Below are positions 1 to 7,980 of a stretch of 11,784 bases of DNA, piece by piece. The stretch comes from Firmicutes bacterium UBA1440 (lineage in GTDB: Bacteria > Bacillota > Clostridia > Peptostreptococcales > Anaerovoracaceae). Location: the NCBI GenBank assembly GCA_002329565.1, contig DCTM01000052.1, positions 29,231 through 41,014 on the forward strand. The letters run 5' to 3'. The stretch's first letter is position 1; each line of letters begins with the position of its first letter. The position numbers and the translations under genes were made by a program. The notes under the pieces were generated by a model. It was not told where the DNA came from and did not search any database. It was given only the letters and a program-made list of their open reading frames with translations.

Positions 1-858
1 TTAAAAGGGGAAGAGTGCCTGAATGTGCTCGCACGTTACAAACGATGTTTCGCTTCATTGGCGAAGCTCTACAGTATAGAAAAAAACAGCAGGAGCATAA
101 TCTCTTATCAATTCCGCGGCATGGAGCAGACTGTAGACCGATTGATGGCAGACATTACCGGCAGTGAGACAGAGCTTCAAGCTGTGACGGACGGAATGCC
201 GCGTTACCGGGCGCAGGTGGCGGTCTCCACGTATTCGTCGCACGGAGGTGTATCGGGTGACAGCTACGCGTGCCGGCGCCTTGCGGACGGCAGGCATATC
301 TTCATTTTGAGCGACGGCATGGGCAAAGGGGCCGCGGCAGCAGCAGAGAGCAATCTGGCTGTACGTACACTGTCCGATCTGACAGAGGCCGGATTTGATA
401 TCGAAACCTCCCTGCGGACGCTGAACTCTATCCTGCTGTTGAAATCGGAGGATGAAATCTTCTCTACGATAGATATCGGCGTCTTTGATGAGAAGACGGG
501 CAGATTGAAATTATATAAAATCGGCGCGGCCTCGACCTTCATCAAACGCAAGGGAGATGTCAAGAGTGTGAAAATGGCAGCTTTGCCGATGGGAATTATC
601 GATGATTTGCGTATTGATTTTGTCAGCGTCAGATTGAGGCCGAACGATCAGATCGTGATGGTTTCCGACGGAGTGATCGATTCTGTCGGAGCATCGGGGA
701 GAGATTCGGCGCCGGCAGCCTGGCTGACGGCCGCGATTGCGGGTATCAAATCCAAGGATCCGCAAACGATGGCAGACCTGATTATCAATCGTGCTGTAGA
801 GAATTACGGATTGCGGGAAAAGGATGATTTAACTGTGATAAGTATACTAATAAAGTAG
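1..858 (+). CDS. spoIIE: Stage II sporulation protein E, C-terminal PP2C phosphatase part (5' end outside window)
   Basis: SpoIIE is a membrane-bound PP2C-type serine phosphatase. It dephosphorylates the anti-anti-sigma factor SpoIIAA in the forespore, which releases sigma-F, and it also works at the polar septum. The frame is open from the first base, so the GTG at 25 is not needed as a start; about 285 residues are visible, and the membrane and most of the central regions lie upstream. The metal-binding PP2C motifs are present: GDSY (Asp codon at 259), LSDGMGKG (Asp at 313), VSDGVID (Asp at 667) and the closing EKDDLTV (Asp at 823 and 826). The stretch before the phosphatase (about nt 20-170, ending in QFRGMEQTV) resembles the helical linker ahead of the SpoIIE catalytic domain. 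The position just before tilS and ftsH matches the usual Firmicutes order. A different SpoIIE-domain phosphatase is possible but less likely given this context. Confidence 0.9.
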   Translation, partial: LKGEECLNVLARYKRCFASLAKLYSIEKNSRSIISYQFRGMEQTVDRLMADITGSETELQAVTDGMPRYRAQVAVSTYSSHGGVSGDSYACRRLADGRHIFILSDGMGKGAAAAAESNLAVRTLSDLTEAGFDIETSLRTLNSILLLKSEDEIFSTIDIGVFDEKTGRLKLYKIGAASTFIKRKGDVKSVKMAALPMGIIDDLRIDFVSVRLRPNDQIVMVSDGVIDSVGASGRDSAPAAWLTAAIAGIKSKDPQTMADLIINRAVENYGLREKDDLTVISILIK

Positions 859-875
859 CTAAAATTTGTTGATTG

Positions 876-884
876 TGGTATACT
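876..884 (+). promoter_or_regulatory. Possible extended -10 promoter element before tilS
   Basis: TGG-TATACT at 876-884 matches an extended -10 box (TGn plus five of six TATAAT bases). No good -35 box lies at the usual distance. The predicted transcript would start around 890-891, directly at the tilS ATG (892), so the message would be leaderless or nearly so. The site overlaps no coding sequence. It is a weak prediction from motif match only. Confidence 0.3.
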
Positions 885-891
885 TAAGCAT

Positions 892-2316
892 ATGGAAAAA
901 ATACGAAATACCATCTTGAGACATAACTTGATTCAAGCAGGAGATCACATCGTGATAGGCCTCTCGGGAGGCCCTGATTCGGTGTGCCTTTTTTTTGCGT
1001 TGCATGAGCTTTCACTCGAGCTGGGGTTGCGCGGAATCACCTGTGTACATGTAAACCATATGCTGCGGCCGGGAGATGCGGACGCAGACCGGGCATACTG
1101 TGAGGCTCTGTGCCGAGAAATGGGGACAGATTGCAAGGTTGTGACGTTCGATTGCAATGCCGCGGCTGCCGCTCAAGGCATTACTTGTGAGGAAGCGGGC
1201 AGGCAGAAGCGATATGAAGCTTTTGATGAGGCGGCAGCTGCGGCTGCGATTTCCGGACCGGTGAAGATCGCCGTCGCCCACAATGCAGACGATCAAGCCG
1301 AAACGCTGTTGTTTCGCATTCTGCGCGGCACAGGACCGGACGGGTTGGCCGCTATGCAATACAGTCGTAAGAGTAAGGCCGGCTTTGACGTTATTAGGCC
1401 GCTGCTCGATACGACGCGGGCGGAGGTGGAGGCATTTTGTGAGCAAAACGGGCTGAAGCCGCGGACGGACGAGAGCAATCTGGCGCCCGTCTATACGAGA
1501 AACAAGATTCGCCTCGAACTGCTTCCGTATCTCGCGGAGAACTTTAATCCGAATATAAAAGAAGCACTCGTGCGGCTGGCCGCCGCTGCTTCGGAGGACA
1601 GGGATTTTATGCAAGAGCAGGCAACAACTGCTTATGCGGCGGCTTTGCGGGCGTGCGAACCCGGGCGTATAGAACTGGGTCGCACAGCGGTGCAGCAACT
1701 TCATCCGGCACTGCGCAAGCGCGTATTGCTGATGGCTTTGGCTGCATGCGGTCTTGAGAAGGATATCGAGAGGGTACACATTGCGGCTGCCGACCGGCTG
1801 GTGATGGAAGGGGCGGCCGGGAAAACGGCTGAATTTCCCGGCGGCTTTCGTCTTTGTATCTCCGCCGCAGGCGCAGCAATCGTCGCGCCGGACTATAGGA
1901 GCGAGACGAGGTGCGTAAAATTGCGCGCAACGGAGATGACGCACGCCGACTATGAGGCAAAGCGCGCGTCGTACGAGGACACAAATACTGTGTATGCCGC
2001 CTTCGACGCGGCGAAACTCGCCGCGCTCGGCGCGCCGCCGGTCTTGCGGACTCGTCGCGCCGGCGATCGCATCGCGATCGCGAAGGCGGACGGAAGCATC
2101 GGAAGCAAAAAATTGCAGGACCTTTTTACCGATTTAAAAATCCCCTCAGAGCTGCGCGACAGTATCCCGGTGGTGGCCTGCGGGAATGAAATCATATGCG
2201 TCGCTCCGCTCGATTTGCCGGGCTGCAATATGCGTATGCGCTGCAGCGCAAATTATGCAATTTCCGCCGATTGCGACAGGATAGTACTACTTGAAATTTC
2301 AAGAGGTTTATGCTAA
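892..2316 (+). CDS. tilS: tRNA(Ile)-lysidine synthase TilS
   Basis: TilS is an ATP-dependent cytosolic enzyme that joins lysine to C34 of the tRNA-Ile with CAU anticodon. This switches its amino-acid identity from Met to Ile and its decoding to AUA. The N-type ATP pyrophosphatase P-loop SGGPDS is at residues 25-30, CVHVNHMLRPG at 51-61, and the family motif HNADDQAET at 130-138. The C-terminal third carries the TilS substrate-binding domain, with LRTRRAGDRI, GSKKLQDLFTD and PVVACGNEIICVAPL. The 474-residue length is normal for the long form. Two Ala-rich runs (about residues 87-93 and 113-119) look like simple codon expansion in loops. The ATG at 892 has no visible Shine-Dalgarno sequence and lies 33 bases after spoIIE, so it may be read from a very short leader. 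hpt, which often follows tilS, is missing here. Confidence 0.95.
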   Translation: MEKIRNTILRHNLIQAGDHIVIGLSGGPDSVCLFFALHELSLELGLRGITCVHVNHMLRPGDADADRAYCEALCREMGTDCKVVTFDCNAAAAAQGITCEEAGRQKRYEAFDEAAAAAAISGPVKIAVAHNADDQAETLLFRILRGTGPDGLAAMQYSRKSKAGFDVIRPLLDTTRAEVEAFCEQNGLKPRTDESNLAPVYTRNKIRLELLPYLAENFNPNIKEALVRLAAAASEDRDFMQEQATTAYAAALRACEPGRIELGRTAVQQLHPALRKRVLLMALAACGLEKDIERVHIAAADRLVMEGAAGKTAEFPGGFRLCISAAGAAIVAPDYRSETRCVKLRATEMTHADYEAKRASYEDTNTVYAAFDAAKLAALGAPPVLRTRRAGDRIAIAKADGSIGSKKLQDLFTDLKIPSELRDSIPVVACGNEIICVAPLDLPGCNMRMRCSANYAISADCDRIVLLEISRGLC

Positions 2317-2319
2317 AAT
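2290..2319 (+). promoter_or_regulatory. Sigma-A-type promoter for ftsH, with a 14-bp palindrome over the -35 box
   Basis: TTGAAA (2291-2296) and TAAAAT (2314-2319) are separated by exactly 17 bases. The -10 box is extended by TGC (2311-2313), which gives a strong vegetative promoter match. It overlaps the last codons and the TAA of tilS. The perfect palindrome CTTGAAATTTCAAG (2290-2303) covers the -35 box and could be an operator; no regulator can be assigned from sequence. The expected leader is about 45-50 bases, ending with the AGAAGGGA ribosome binding site before the TTG start of ftsH. Confidence 0.6.
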
Positions 2320-2372
2320 ATTAGAGCTTAATTTATTTAGGAAAGAGATTGACAGAAGGGAAATAAAGAAAA

Positions 2373-4394
2373 TTGAATAGATTTATGAAAAATATAGGAA
2401 TTTATATAATTATCTTTGTCATGGTGGTATCGATGGCATGGTTGTATCAGGGGAAAAGCAACCGGCAGGAGATAAAGGAAATTTCCGTGGCAGAGTTCTC
2501 ACGCTATCTGGCGGCAGAACAGGTATCTGAACTCACATTGACGGAATCGACCAAGAGTAACGTACGCACCATGTCGGGAAAACTCAAAGACGGTACACAT
2601 TTCAGCACCTACATTCCTTCAGTCGTCGAAGTTGGATATTTGGAAGACAAATATATCATGCCACAGGTGGAGAGCGGTATTATCAAGGACTTCAAAAGTG
2701 ACAGTCCGCAGATTACACCGTGGTATGTCGAGTTGATTCCGACATTGCTGCTCGTCCTTCTGATGATCGTCTTCTTTACGATGATAATGAATCAGCAGAA
2801 CGGCGGCAAGGCCATGCAGTTTGGCAAGAGCCGTGCACGAATGGCAAATCAAAACGAGTTAAAAAAGGTAACTTTCCAAGACGTTGCCGGATTGGATGAG
2901 GAGAAAGAAGAACTCCAAGAGGTCGTAGACTTCCTGAAGCATCCTCGAAAATATCAATCCTTGGGCGCGCGCATCCCGAAGGGTATCCTGCTCGTCGGTC
3001 CGCCGGGCACAGGTAAGACATATATCTCTAAGGCGACGGCAGGGGAAGCGGGTGTGCCATTCTTCAGCATTTCCGGTTCAGATTTCGTCGAGATGTTTGT
3101 CGGTGTCGGAGCTTCGAGAGTCAGGGACTTGTTCGAGCAGGCGAAGAAAAATTCGCCATGTATCATATTCATAGATGAGATCGATGCGGTCGGCCGTAAG
3201 AGAGGTGCGGGCATCGGCGGCGGCCACGACGAACGTGAGCAAACGTTGAACCAGATGCTGGTAGAAATGGATGGATTCGGAGAAAACCAGGGAATCATAA
3301 TCCTTGCGGCCACCAACAGACCTGACATTTTGGATCCGGCCCTGCTGAGACCGGGCAGATTCGACAGACAGATTGTTATAGGCATTCCGGACATCAAGGG
3401 CAGAGAAGAAATCTTTGCAGTACACTCAAAGAATAAACCTTTGGATGAATCAATCGATCCGAAGGTACTCGCACGGAGAACACCGGGCTTTACGCCTGCC
3501 GATATCGAGAACCTCTTAAACGAGGCTGCACTGATTACGGCGAGACGAAACGGTATCAAGATCCGTATGGACGAGATCGAAGAAGCGATCACAAAGGTAA
3601 TTGCGGGACCTGAGAAAAAGAGTCGCGTGATTTCGCAGGAAGAGAGAAAGTTGACGGCCTACCATGAGGCAGGCCATGCGATAGTTGCACGTTCACTGCC
3701 GGGAACCGATCCTGTTCATCAGGTTACGATAGTGCCGAGAGGGCGTGCGGGCGGATTTACCATGATTCTGCCGAAAGAAGACAAATACTACGGCTCGAAA
3801 AATCACATGATTGAACAAATCATCCATCTCCTGGGTGGCCGCGTAGCTGAGAAGCTGACTCTGGATGACATCTCTACGGGTGCTTCCAATGACATAATGC
3901 GTGCTACGGAGATTGCCAAAGATATGGTGATGAAATACGGCTTCTCCGAAAAGCTCGGCCCTGTCTGCTATAAAACGACGGACGAAGTTTTTCTGGGGGC
4001 AGACTACCATTCCACGAAGACTTATTCGGATGAAACTGCGAGCCTGATCGATGAAGAGGTCAAACACATTATCGAATCCGCATTCAATGAAGCAGAGAAA
4101 ATCCTTTCCGAGCATATCGATAAGTTGCACGTGGTAGCTGAGGCATTGCTGGAGCTCGAAACCCTGGATGGCGCTCAATTTGAAAAGCTCTATACTCAGG
4201 AAATCGATGCAGACGGCTTGGCAAAACAGGTAAGAGATGAAGAGGAACAGATAAAAGCACGCAACGCGATAGAGGCGGCCGAAAGAGAAAGACTTGAGGT
4301 TGAAGCTATGGTCCGTGAACAAGAAGCACTTGCGGCATACGATGAGGAGTTTCCTCACCTCGCAGGCGATGAAGATAAGCACAAACACCTTTAA
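2373..4394 (+). CDS. ftsH: ATP-dependent zinc metalloprotease FtsH
   Basis: FtsH is a hexameric AAA+ protease in the cytoplasmic membrane that degrades misfolded membrane proteins and short-lived regulators. A first transmembrane helix (about residues 7-25) is followed by an extracytoplasmic domain, then a second helix (about 118-140). The AAA domain shows Walker A GPPGTGKT at 209-216, Walker B FIDEIDA with Asp268 and Glu269, and the second region of homology [18 protein letters not shown] beginning near 315. The protease domain has the zinc site HEAGH at 431-435 and the third-ligand motif STGASND (Asp507). The C-terminus (about 600-673) is charged, probably coiled-coil, and ends in a His/Lys-rich tail. 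TTG at 2373 is chosen because MNRFMKNIG matches typical FtsH starts and AGAAGGGA lies upstream at a slightly long spacing. The in-frame ATG at 2385 has no better site. The 673-residue length is normal. Confidence 0.97.
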   Translation: MNRFMKNIGIYIIIFVMVVSMAWLYQGKSNRQEIKEISVAEFSRYLAAEQVSELTLTESTKSNVRTMSGKLKDGTHFSTYIPSVVEVGYLEDKYIMPQVESGIIKDFKSDSPQITPWYVELIPTLLLVLLMIVFFTMIMNQQNGGKAMQFGKSRARMANQNELKKVTFQDVAGLDEEKEELQEVVDFLKHPRKYQSLGARIPKGILLVGPPGTGKTYISKATAGEAGVPFFSISGSDFVEMFVGVGASRVRDLFEQAKKNSPCIIFIDEIDAVGRKRGAGIGGGHDEREQTLNQMLVEMDGFGENQGIIILAATNRPDILDPALLRPGRFDRQIVIGIPDIKGREEIFAVHSKNKPLDESIDPKVLARRTPGFTPADIENLLNEAALITARRNGIKIRMDEIEEAITKVIAGPEKKSRVISQEERKLTAYHEAGHAIVARSLPGTDPVHQVTIVPRGRAGGFTMILPKEDKYYGSKNHMIEQIIHLLGGRVAEKLTLDDISTGASNDIMRATEIAKDMVMKYGFSEKLGPVCYKTTDEVFLGADYHSTKTYSDETASLIDEEVKHIIESAFNEAEKILSEHIDKLHVVAEALLELETLDGAQFEKLYTQEIDADGLAKQVRDEEEQIKARNAIEAAERERLEVEAMVREQEALAAYDEEFPHLAGDEDKHKHL

Positions 4395-4418
4395 TAGGAG
4401 AAGGGGGAAGTCCTAATC

Positions 4419-6014
4419 ATGAAAATAACCGTAAAAGAATGCCTACAAATGGAAATCTTTAAGGATGCTAAGGTTGTTGCCGGAGAACGCGATCTTTCCA
4501 ATGTCGTGAAGGATATTACTGTGCTGGAGGGCTTTACGTCGGCAGATCCGGCAAAGTTTAATCAGTGCAGAGCCAAGATGGTGATGACCGGGTTCTTCCA
4601 CGTGCGCAACAATGTCAAAGAGCAATGTGAAATAGTCAAAATTCTGGCAGCCAACGGTTGCTCGGCCTTGGTGCTGTTTAATGTAGGCTTTGTTGTTCCG
4701 GAGTTGTCTCGAGTCCTTAAAGACACTGCGGAACTGTACCGTTTGCCTCTGATAATATTTGAAGGTGAAGAACCGACAGCCGGAGAAATAGCCAACAAGC
4801 TGCTCAAAGAACTTTTCATCGGAGAAAATTTCAACAACAGCTTTATCAACAATACTATCTTTCATCTTTTGAATTTTGAAAGATATTCAAACTTCGAAGC
4901 AGCCATTAAAGCAGCGGCAATCAACAACGACTTTCAGGTTGTTATCGTGAGCCCGGACTTCAACCCGATTTTCAGTGTGGAGACTCGCCACAGACTGACG
5001 GTCGATGAGGCCGTAATGGCGCGTCGAGAACTTATGGAAAAATCGGAAAACAGGATGGGCGATACGCTCATGGATGTTAACGGCGTTATCACCTATTGGG
5101 GGCCGGTGACGATACAAAACGACAAATATTACTTACTGCTTATCGACAACGCTGACAAATATACATCAAGCGAAATCACAAAGCTGGCTGAGATTATTGA
5201 ATTGGCTATGGGTATGTGGAAATATACCCCGCAACGCGATGCTAAAGCCGAGTTCATAAAGGCACTCAGAAGAGGCAACAAGAGCCTCGCCTATACATTG
5301 AAAAATGAAGTCGGAGTGCGCGGCAACGAAATCGTCAGTGTTTTTTATGTGCGTATTCCGGATAATGCCGACACAGAGATCACCTTGTTCTCCGATTTGG
5401 AGCGTGCGTCGGATCTGAAATTGTTCAAGGGTGTCGACGGAGAAGAGACTTACGGCATTATTATGTGCAGCTCCACGGACAGTGCGGGCAATGTCGATCA
5501 CCTTTCGGCGGCACGAATGCATTGCAACGAGATTTTCAACAAGCTGAAGAAAGAGACCAGCGAGGTTCGCATCTTCCATGTGACCGGAATCGACGGCATT
5601 GAAGGAGCTGCGGACGCATTCAGGTTGATTATCGAGACGTGGATGTTTGCACAGAATGTATTCCCATTTAAGCACGTTTTCTCAAAGTTTGAAATGGTGC
5701 TGACGAGCAACTGCATCAACATTCAGTTGCAGAGCAATTACGTCAAGCGCAACTATATCGAGCTGCTCGATCCTTTCAAAGAGCTTGGGGAGAATAAGGG
5801 AAAGCAACTTTTGGAGACATTGGAAACCTTTGTGCTTGACGCCGGCATGAACAGTCTTCGCACGAGTGAAATCATGGGGATTCATACCAATACGGTACAA
5901 TACAGATTGAAGAAGATAAACGACGTACTTGGAGTGGAAGTAACCGGCAACAGAATCGTGCCGGGGTTGACTATAGCCTTGTCGCTGAAGCGACTTGAAA
6001 GGCTGGTCAGATAA
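4419..6014 (+). CDS. PucR/CdaR-family transcriptional regulator
   Basis: This is a cytosolic DNA-binding regulator of the PucR type, a family named for purine catabolism control but used for many small-molecule responses. The N-terminal 120 residues or so match the PucR N-terminal ligand-binding domain (start MKITVKECLQMEIF, then the segment around VKILAANGCSALVLF and the RLPLIIF strand). The middle (about 130-420) looks like a sensor region followed by a CdaR GGDEF-like domain. The C-terminus has the PucR helix-turn-helix: LRTSEIMGIHTNTVQYRLKKI, with His489, Thr490 and Asn491 in the conserved H-x-NTV-x-YRL pattern. A strong AGGAG/AAGGGGG site precedes the ATG. It lies 24 bases after ftsH and 12 bases before coaX, so it is probably co-transcribed with both. 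Its targets and ligand cannot be read from the sequence. The location in this housekeeping cluster is unusual. Confidence 0.88.
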   Translation: MKITVKECLQMEIFKDAKVVAGERDLSNVVKDITVLEGFTSADPAKFNQCRAKMVMTGFFHVRNNVKEQCEIVKILAANGCSALVLFNVGFVVPELSRVLKDTAELYRLPLIIFEGEEPTAGEIANKLLKELFIGENFNNSFINNTIFHLLNFERYSNFEAAIKAAAINNDFQVVIVSPDFNPIFSVETRHRLTVDEAVMARRELMEKSENRMGDTLMDVNGVITYWGPVTIQNDKYYLLLIDNADKYTSSEITKLAEIIELAMGMWKYTPQRDAKAEFIKALRRGNKSLAYTLKNEVGVRGNEIVSVFYVRIPDNADTEITLFSDLERASDLKLFKGVDGEETYGIIMCSSTDSAGNVDHLSAARMHCNEIFNKLKKETSEVRIFHVTGIDGIEGAADAFRLIIETWMFAQNVFPFKHVFSKFEMVLTSNCINIQLQSNYVKRNYIELLDPFKELGENKGKQLLETLETFVLDAGMNSLRTSEIMGIHTNTVQYRLKKINDVLGVEVTGNRIVPGLTIALSLKRLERLVR

Positions 6015-6026
6015 GAGGAGAATTTT

Positions 6027-6815
6027 ATGCTACTGGCTTTTGATGTGGGAAATACTAATGTCGTACTCGGAGTGTTTCAGAATGGTAAGCTGACGCACAA
6101 CTGGCGGATGAATACGGATGTCAACAAGAGCGCAGACGAATACGGCATGTTGATTAACCAGCTGTTTACGTATGAAGGCTTGCACATGAAGGATGTTGAT
6201 GACTTAATCATTTCGACGGTCGTTCCGTCCATCCTCTATACATTCCAACATATGGCGCGAAAATATTTTAATAAGAAGGCGATTGTAATCGAGACCGGTG
6301 TCAAAACCGGTCTGATGATTAAATCCGACCATCCAAAACAAGTCGGCGCGGACAGGATAGTCAACGCAGTCGCGGCCTATGCGAAGTACGGCGGCCCACT
6401 GATAGTGATAGATACGGGGACAGCCACAACGCTGTGCGCTATTTCCGACAAGGCGGAGTATCTGGGAGGTTCCATCGCGCCCGGACTCAAGATTTCCTCG
6501 GCAGCCCTCGTCGAGAAGACGGCTAAGCTTCCGAAAGTCGAGCTCGAAGAGCCCGGTTCGGTCATCTGTCGCAATACCATCCAAGCGATGCAGGCGGGTC
6601 TTGTCTATGGACATATGGGCATGATTGACTATATAGTCAAGCGAATGAAAAAGGAACTTGCGGAATATTGCAAGACAGATAAACCGATTCAAGTGATCGC
6701 CACCGGGGGACTGGCCTCGATGATCAAGAGCGGCGTTGACTGCATAGATCATGTGGACAAGTTTCTGACGCTCGAAGGTTTGGAAATCATCTATCGCAAG
6801 AACAAGAAAAAATAG
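6027..6815 (+). CDS. coaX: Type III pantothenate kinase CoaX
   Basis: CoaX phosphorylates pantothenate, the first step of coenzyme A synthesis. Type III enzymes belong to the ASKHA fold, need a monovalent cation and are not feedback-inhibited by CoA. The N-terminal phosphate-binding motif [13 protein letters not shown] starts at residue 5 with Asp6. GADR (107-110) and the second phosphate loop IDTGTATT (Asp129 to Thr135) are present, with GGSIAPGL downstream. The 262-residue length is typical. GAGGAG at 6015-6020 gives a good ribosome binding site. Type III enzymes are common next to ftsH in Bacillota, which supports the call. Transcription probably ends at the hairpin that follows. Confidence 0.96.
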   Translation: MLLAFDVGNTNVVLGVFQNGKLTHNWRMNTDVNKSADEYGMLINQLFTYEGLHMKDVDDLIISTVVPSILYTFQHMARKYFNKKAIVIETGVKTGLMIKSDHPKQVGADRIVNAVAAYAKYGGPLIVIDTGTATTLCAISDKAEYLGGSIAPGLKISSAALVEKTAKLPKVELEEPGSVICRNTIQAMQAGLVYGHMGMIDYIVKRMKKELAEYCKTDKPIQVIATGGLASMIKSGVDCIDHVDKFLTLEGLEIIYRKNKKK

Positions 6816-6836
6816 CTGTGGTTTGAGCCCGATTTT

Positions 6837-6870
6837 GGCGTGGAGCGATATCCGCGCCTTCGCTTTTTTT
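6837..6870 (+). terminator. Rho-independent terminator after coaX
   Basis: GGCGTGGA (6837-6844) pairs with TCCGCGCC (6851-6858), eight pairs with one G-U, around a six-base loop. TTCGC and seven T residues follow (6864-6870). An alternative shorter stem, AGCGA/TCGCT (6844-6848 and 6859-6863), abuts the T-run directly. Either form fits an intrinsic terminator closing the block that ends with coaX. Confidence 0.65.
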
Positions 6871-6896
6871 GCGATATCAAACAATAAATCTATAAA
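6869..6896 (+). promoter_or_regulatory. Weak candidate promoter for dusB
   Basis: TATAAA (6891-6896) is a fair -10 box with TTGCGA (6869-6874) 16 bases upstream as a partial -35 match. It falls right after the coaX terminator, where a new promoter would be expected. The predicted start (about 6903) would leave only a short leader containing the AGGAAAG ribosome binding site. This rests on motif match and position only. Confidence 0.25.
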
Positions 6897-6915
6897 ATAA
6901 AAAAGGAAAGATATT

Positions 6916-7884
6916 ATGACACTGAATATCGGAAATGTCAAACTCGAGAACCCATTTCTGCTCGCCCCGCTGGCAGGTGTCACCGATGCGCCGTTTCGCA
7001 AGCTTTGCAGGGAGCAGGGGGCAGCGATGGCTTATTCGGAGATGATTTCGGCAAAGGGGTTGTACTACAATGACAAGAATACCGAAAAGTTGCTGCATCT
7101 TTACGAAGGTGAGCAGCCGGCGGCGATTCAGATTTTCGGCAGTGAACCTGAGATGATTGCCTTTGCGGCCGATGCGCTTAAAAGTCGCAAAAATAATATA
7201 CTGGATATTAACATGGGATGTCCGGTACCCAAGATTGTTAAGAACGGTGAGGGGTCAGCACTGATGAAGAACCCGGACCTCGTTTATCGGCTTGTTGAAG
7301 CGGCGGTGCAGAAAGCAGGCAAGCCGGTGACGATCAAGACGCGCATCGGATTTAACGACACCTGTCTCAATGCTGTCGAAGTTGCGAAGGCTGCAGTGGC
7401 GGCAGGCGCGGCCGCCGTTGCGATACACGGACGGACGCGGGAGCAATATTACAGCGGTAAGGCAGACCGGAAGCAGATAGCGGCGGTCAAAGAAGCCATC
7501 TCCGTGCCAGTGATCGGCAGCGGGGATATCTTTTCCGGAGAGGATGCTATTGCAATGCTTCGGGAGACGGGTTGCGATTTTGTGATGGTTGCAAGAGGTG
7601 CGCTCGGCAACCCTTGGATTTTTCGTGAGATGACGGCTCTGTGGAACGGTGATGAAAAACCCGCTCCGCCGACGTTGGAGGAAAAAAAGCAGATGATGCT
7701 GGCGCATTTTGAAGATGTACTGGCATTCAAAGGCGAGTATGCCGCAGTCAGAGAGATGCGCAAGCATGTGGGCTGGTATCTGAAAGGGGTGCCGCACTCG
7801 GCTGCACTGCGCGGGGAAATCAACAAGATCACGACTGCCGAAACGTTGCAGGCAGCCATTAAAGCCCTAGCTCGCTTTGCGTAG
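6916..7884 (+). CDS. dusB: tRNA-dihydrouridine synthase, DusB-type
   Basis: This is an FMN-dependent cytosolic enzyme that uses NADPH to reduce specific uridines in the tRNA D-loop to dihydrouridine. The TIM-barrel begins with the FMN-binding LLAPLAGVTDAPFRK (residues 15-29). SEMISAKGL follows, and the catalytic cysteine is in INMGCPVPKIVKNGEGSALM (Cys102). The substrate and phosphate sites are TIKTRIG, AIHGRTREQYYSGKAD and the GSGDIFS / MVARGALGNPWIF pair. The C-terminal helical tRNA-binding domain is complete (322 residues in all). AGGAAAG lies six bases before the ATG. DusB next to this cluster matches the Bacillus arrangement, where the dus gene lies a few genes after coaX. The stop codon lies inside a small hairpin (7875-7889) that lacks a T-run. 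Confidence 0.93.
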   Translation: MTLNIGNVKLENPFLLAPLAGVTDAPFRKLCREQGAAMAYSEMISAKGLYYNDKNTEKLLHLYEGEQPAAIQIFGSEPEMIAFAADALKSRKNNILDINMGCPVPKIVKNGEGSALMKNPDLVYRLVEAAVQKAGKPVTIKTRIGFNDTCLNAVEVAKAAVAAGAAAVAIHGRTREQYYSGKADRKQIAAVKEAISVPVIGSGDIFSGEDAIAMLRETGCDFVMVARGALGNPWIFREMTALWNGDEKPAPPTLEEKKQMMLAHFEDVLAFKGEYAAVREMRKHVGWYLKGVPHSAALRGEINKITTAETLQAAIKALARFA

Positions 7885-7909
7885 CAAAGGGCGACAGGTC
7901 TTATGCAAG

Positions 7910-7939
7910 GGATTCATAAATCTGTGATTTATAGAATCC
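7910..7939 (+). promoter_or_regulatory. Hairpin in the nhaC leader, possible RNA switch or operator
   Basis: GGATTCATAAATC (7910-7922) pairs with GATTTATAGAATCC (7926-7939): 13 base pairs, one bulged A (7933) and a TGT loop. No T-run follows, so it is not a simple terminator. The left arm can instead pair with 7968-7980, which contains the nhaC start codon, giving 12 pairs and one bulged G. The two structures exclude each other. As DNA, the same site could be a repressor operator. Confidence 0.5.
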
Positions 7940-7980
7940 TACTGCCAATGCGATACAGAGGTGATGTGATTTATGGAATC
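7923..7980 (+). repeat. Pair of 16-base direct repeats, TGTGATTTATRGAATC
   Basis: TGTGATTTATAGAATC (7923-7938) and TGTGATTTATGGAATC (7965-7980) differ at one base and start 42 bases apart, about four DNA helical turns. The second copy includes the nhaC ATG (7973-7975). An inverted partial copy, GATTCATAAATC, lies at 7911-7922. Similarity ends at the repeat borders. Confidence 0.7.

Noticed and set aside
25..27. GTG as the true start of the spoIIE frame
   Set aside because: The frame is open back to base 1 and the residues before and after it resemble the internal linker of SpoIIE, so the gene is cut by the window edge.
2349..2354. Perfect TTGACA just before ftsH as a second promoter
   Set aside because: No -10 box lies 16-18 bases downstream, and that position would fall in the ftsH start. 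The 2291-2319 promoter is much better.
7875..7889. CTTTGC/GCAAAG hairpin at the dusB stop as a terminator
   Set aside because: The stem is only six pairs and no T-run follows.
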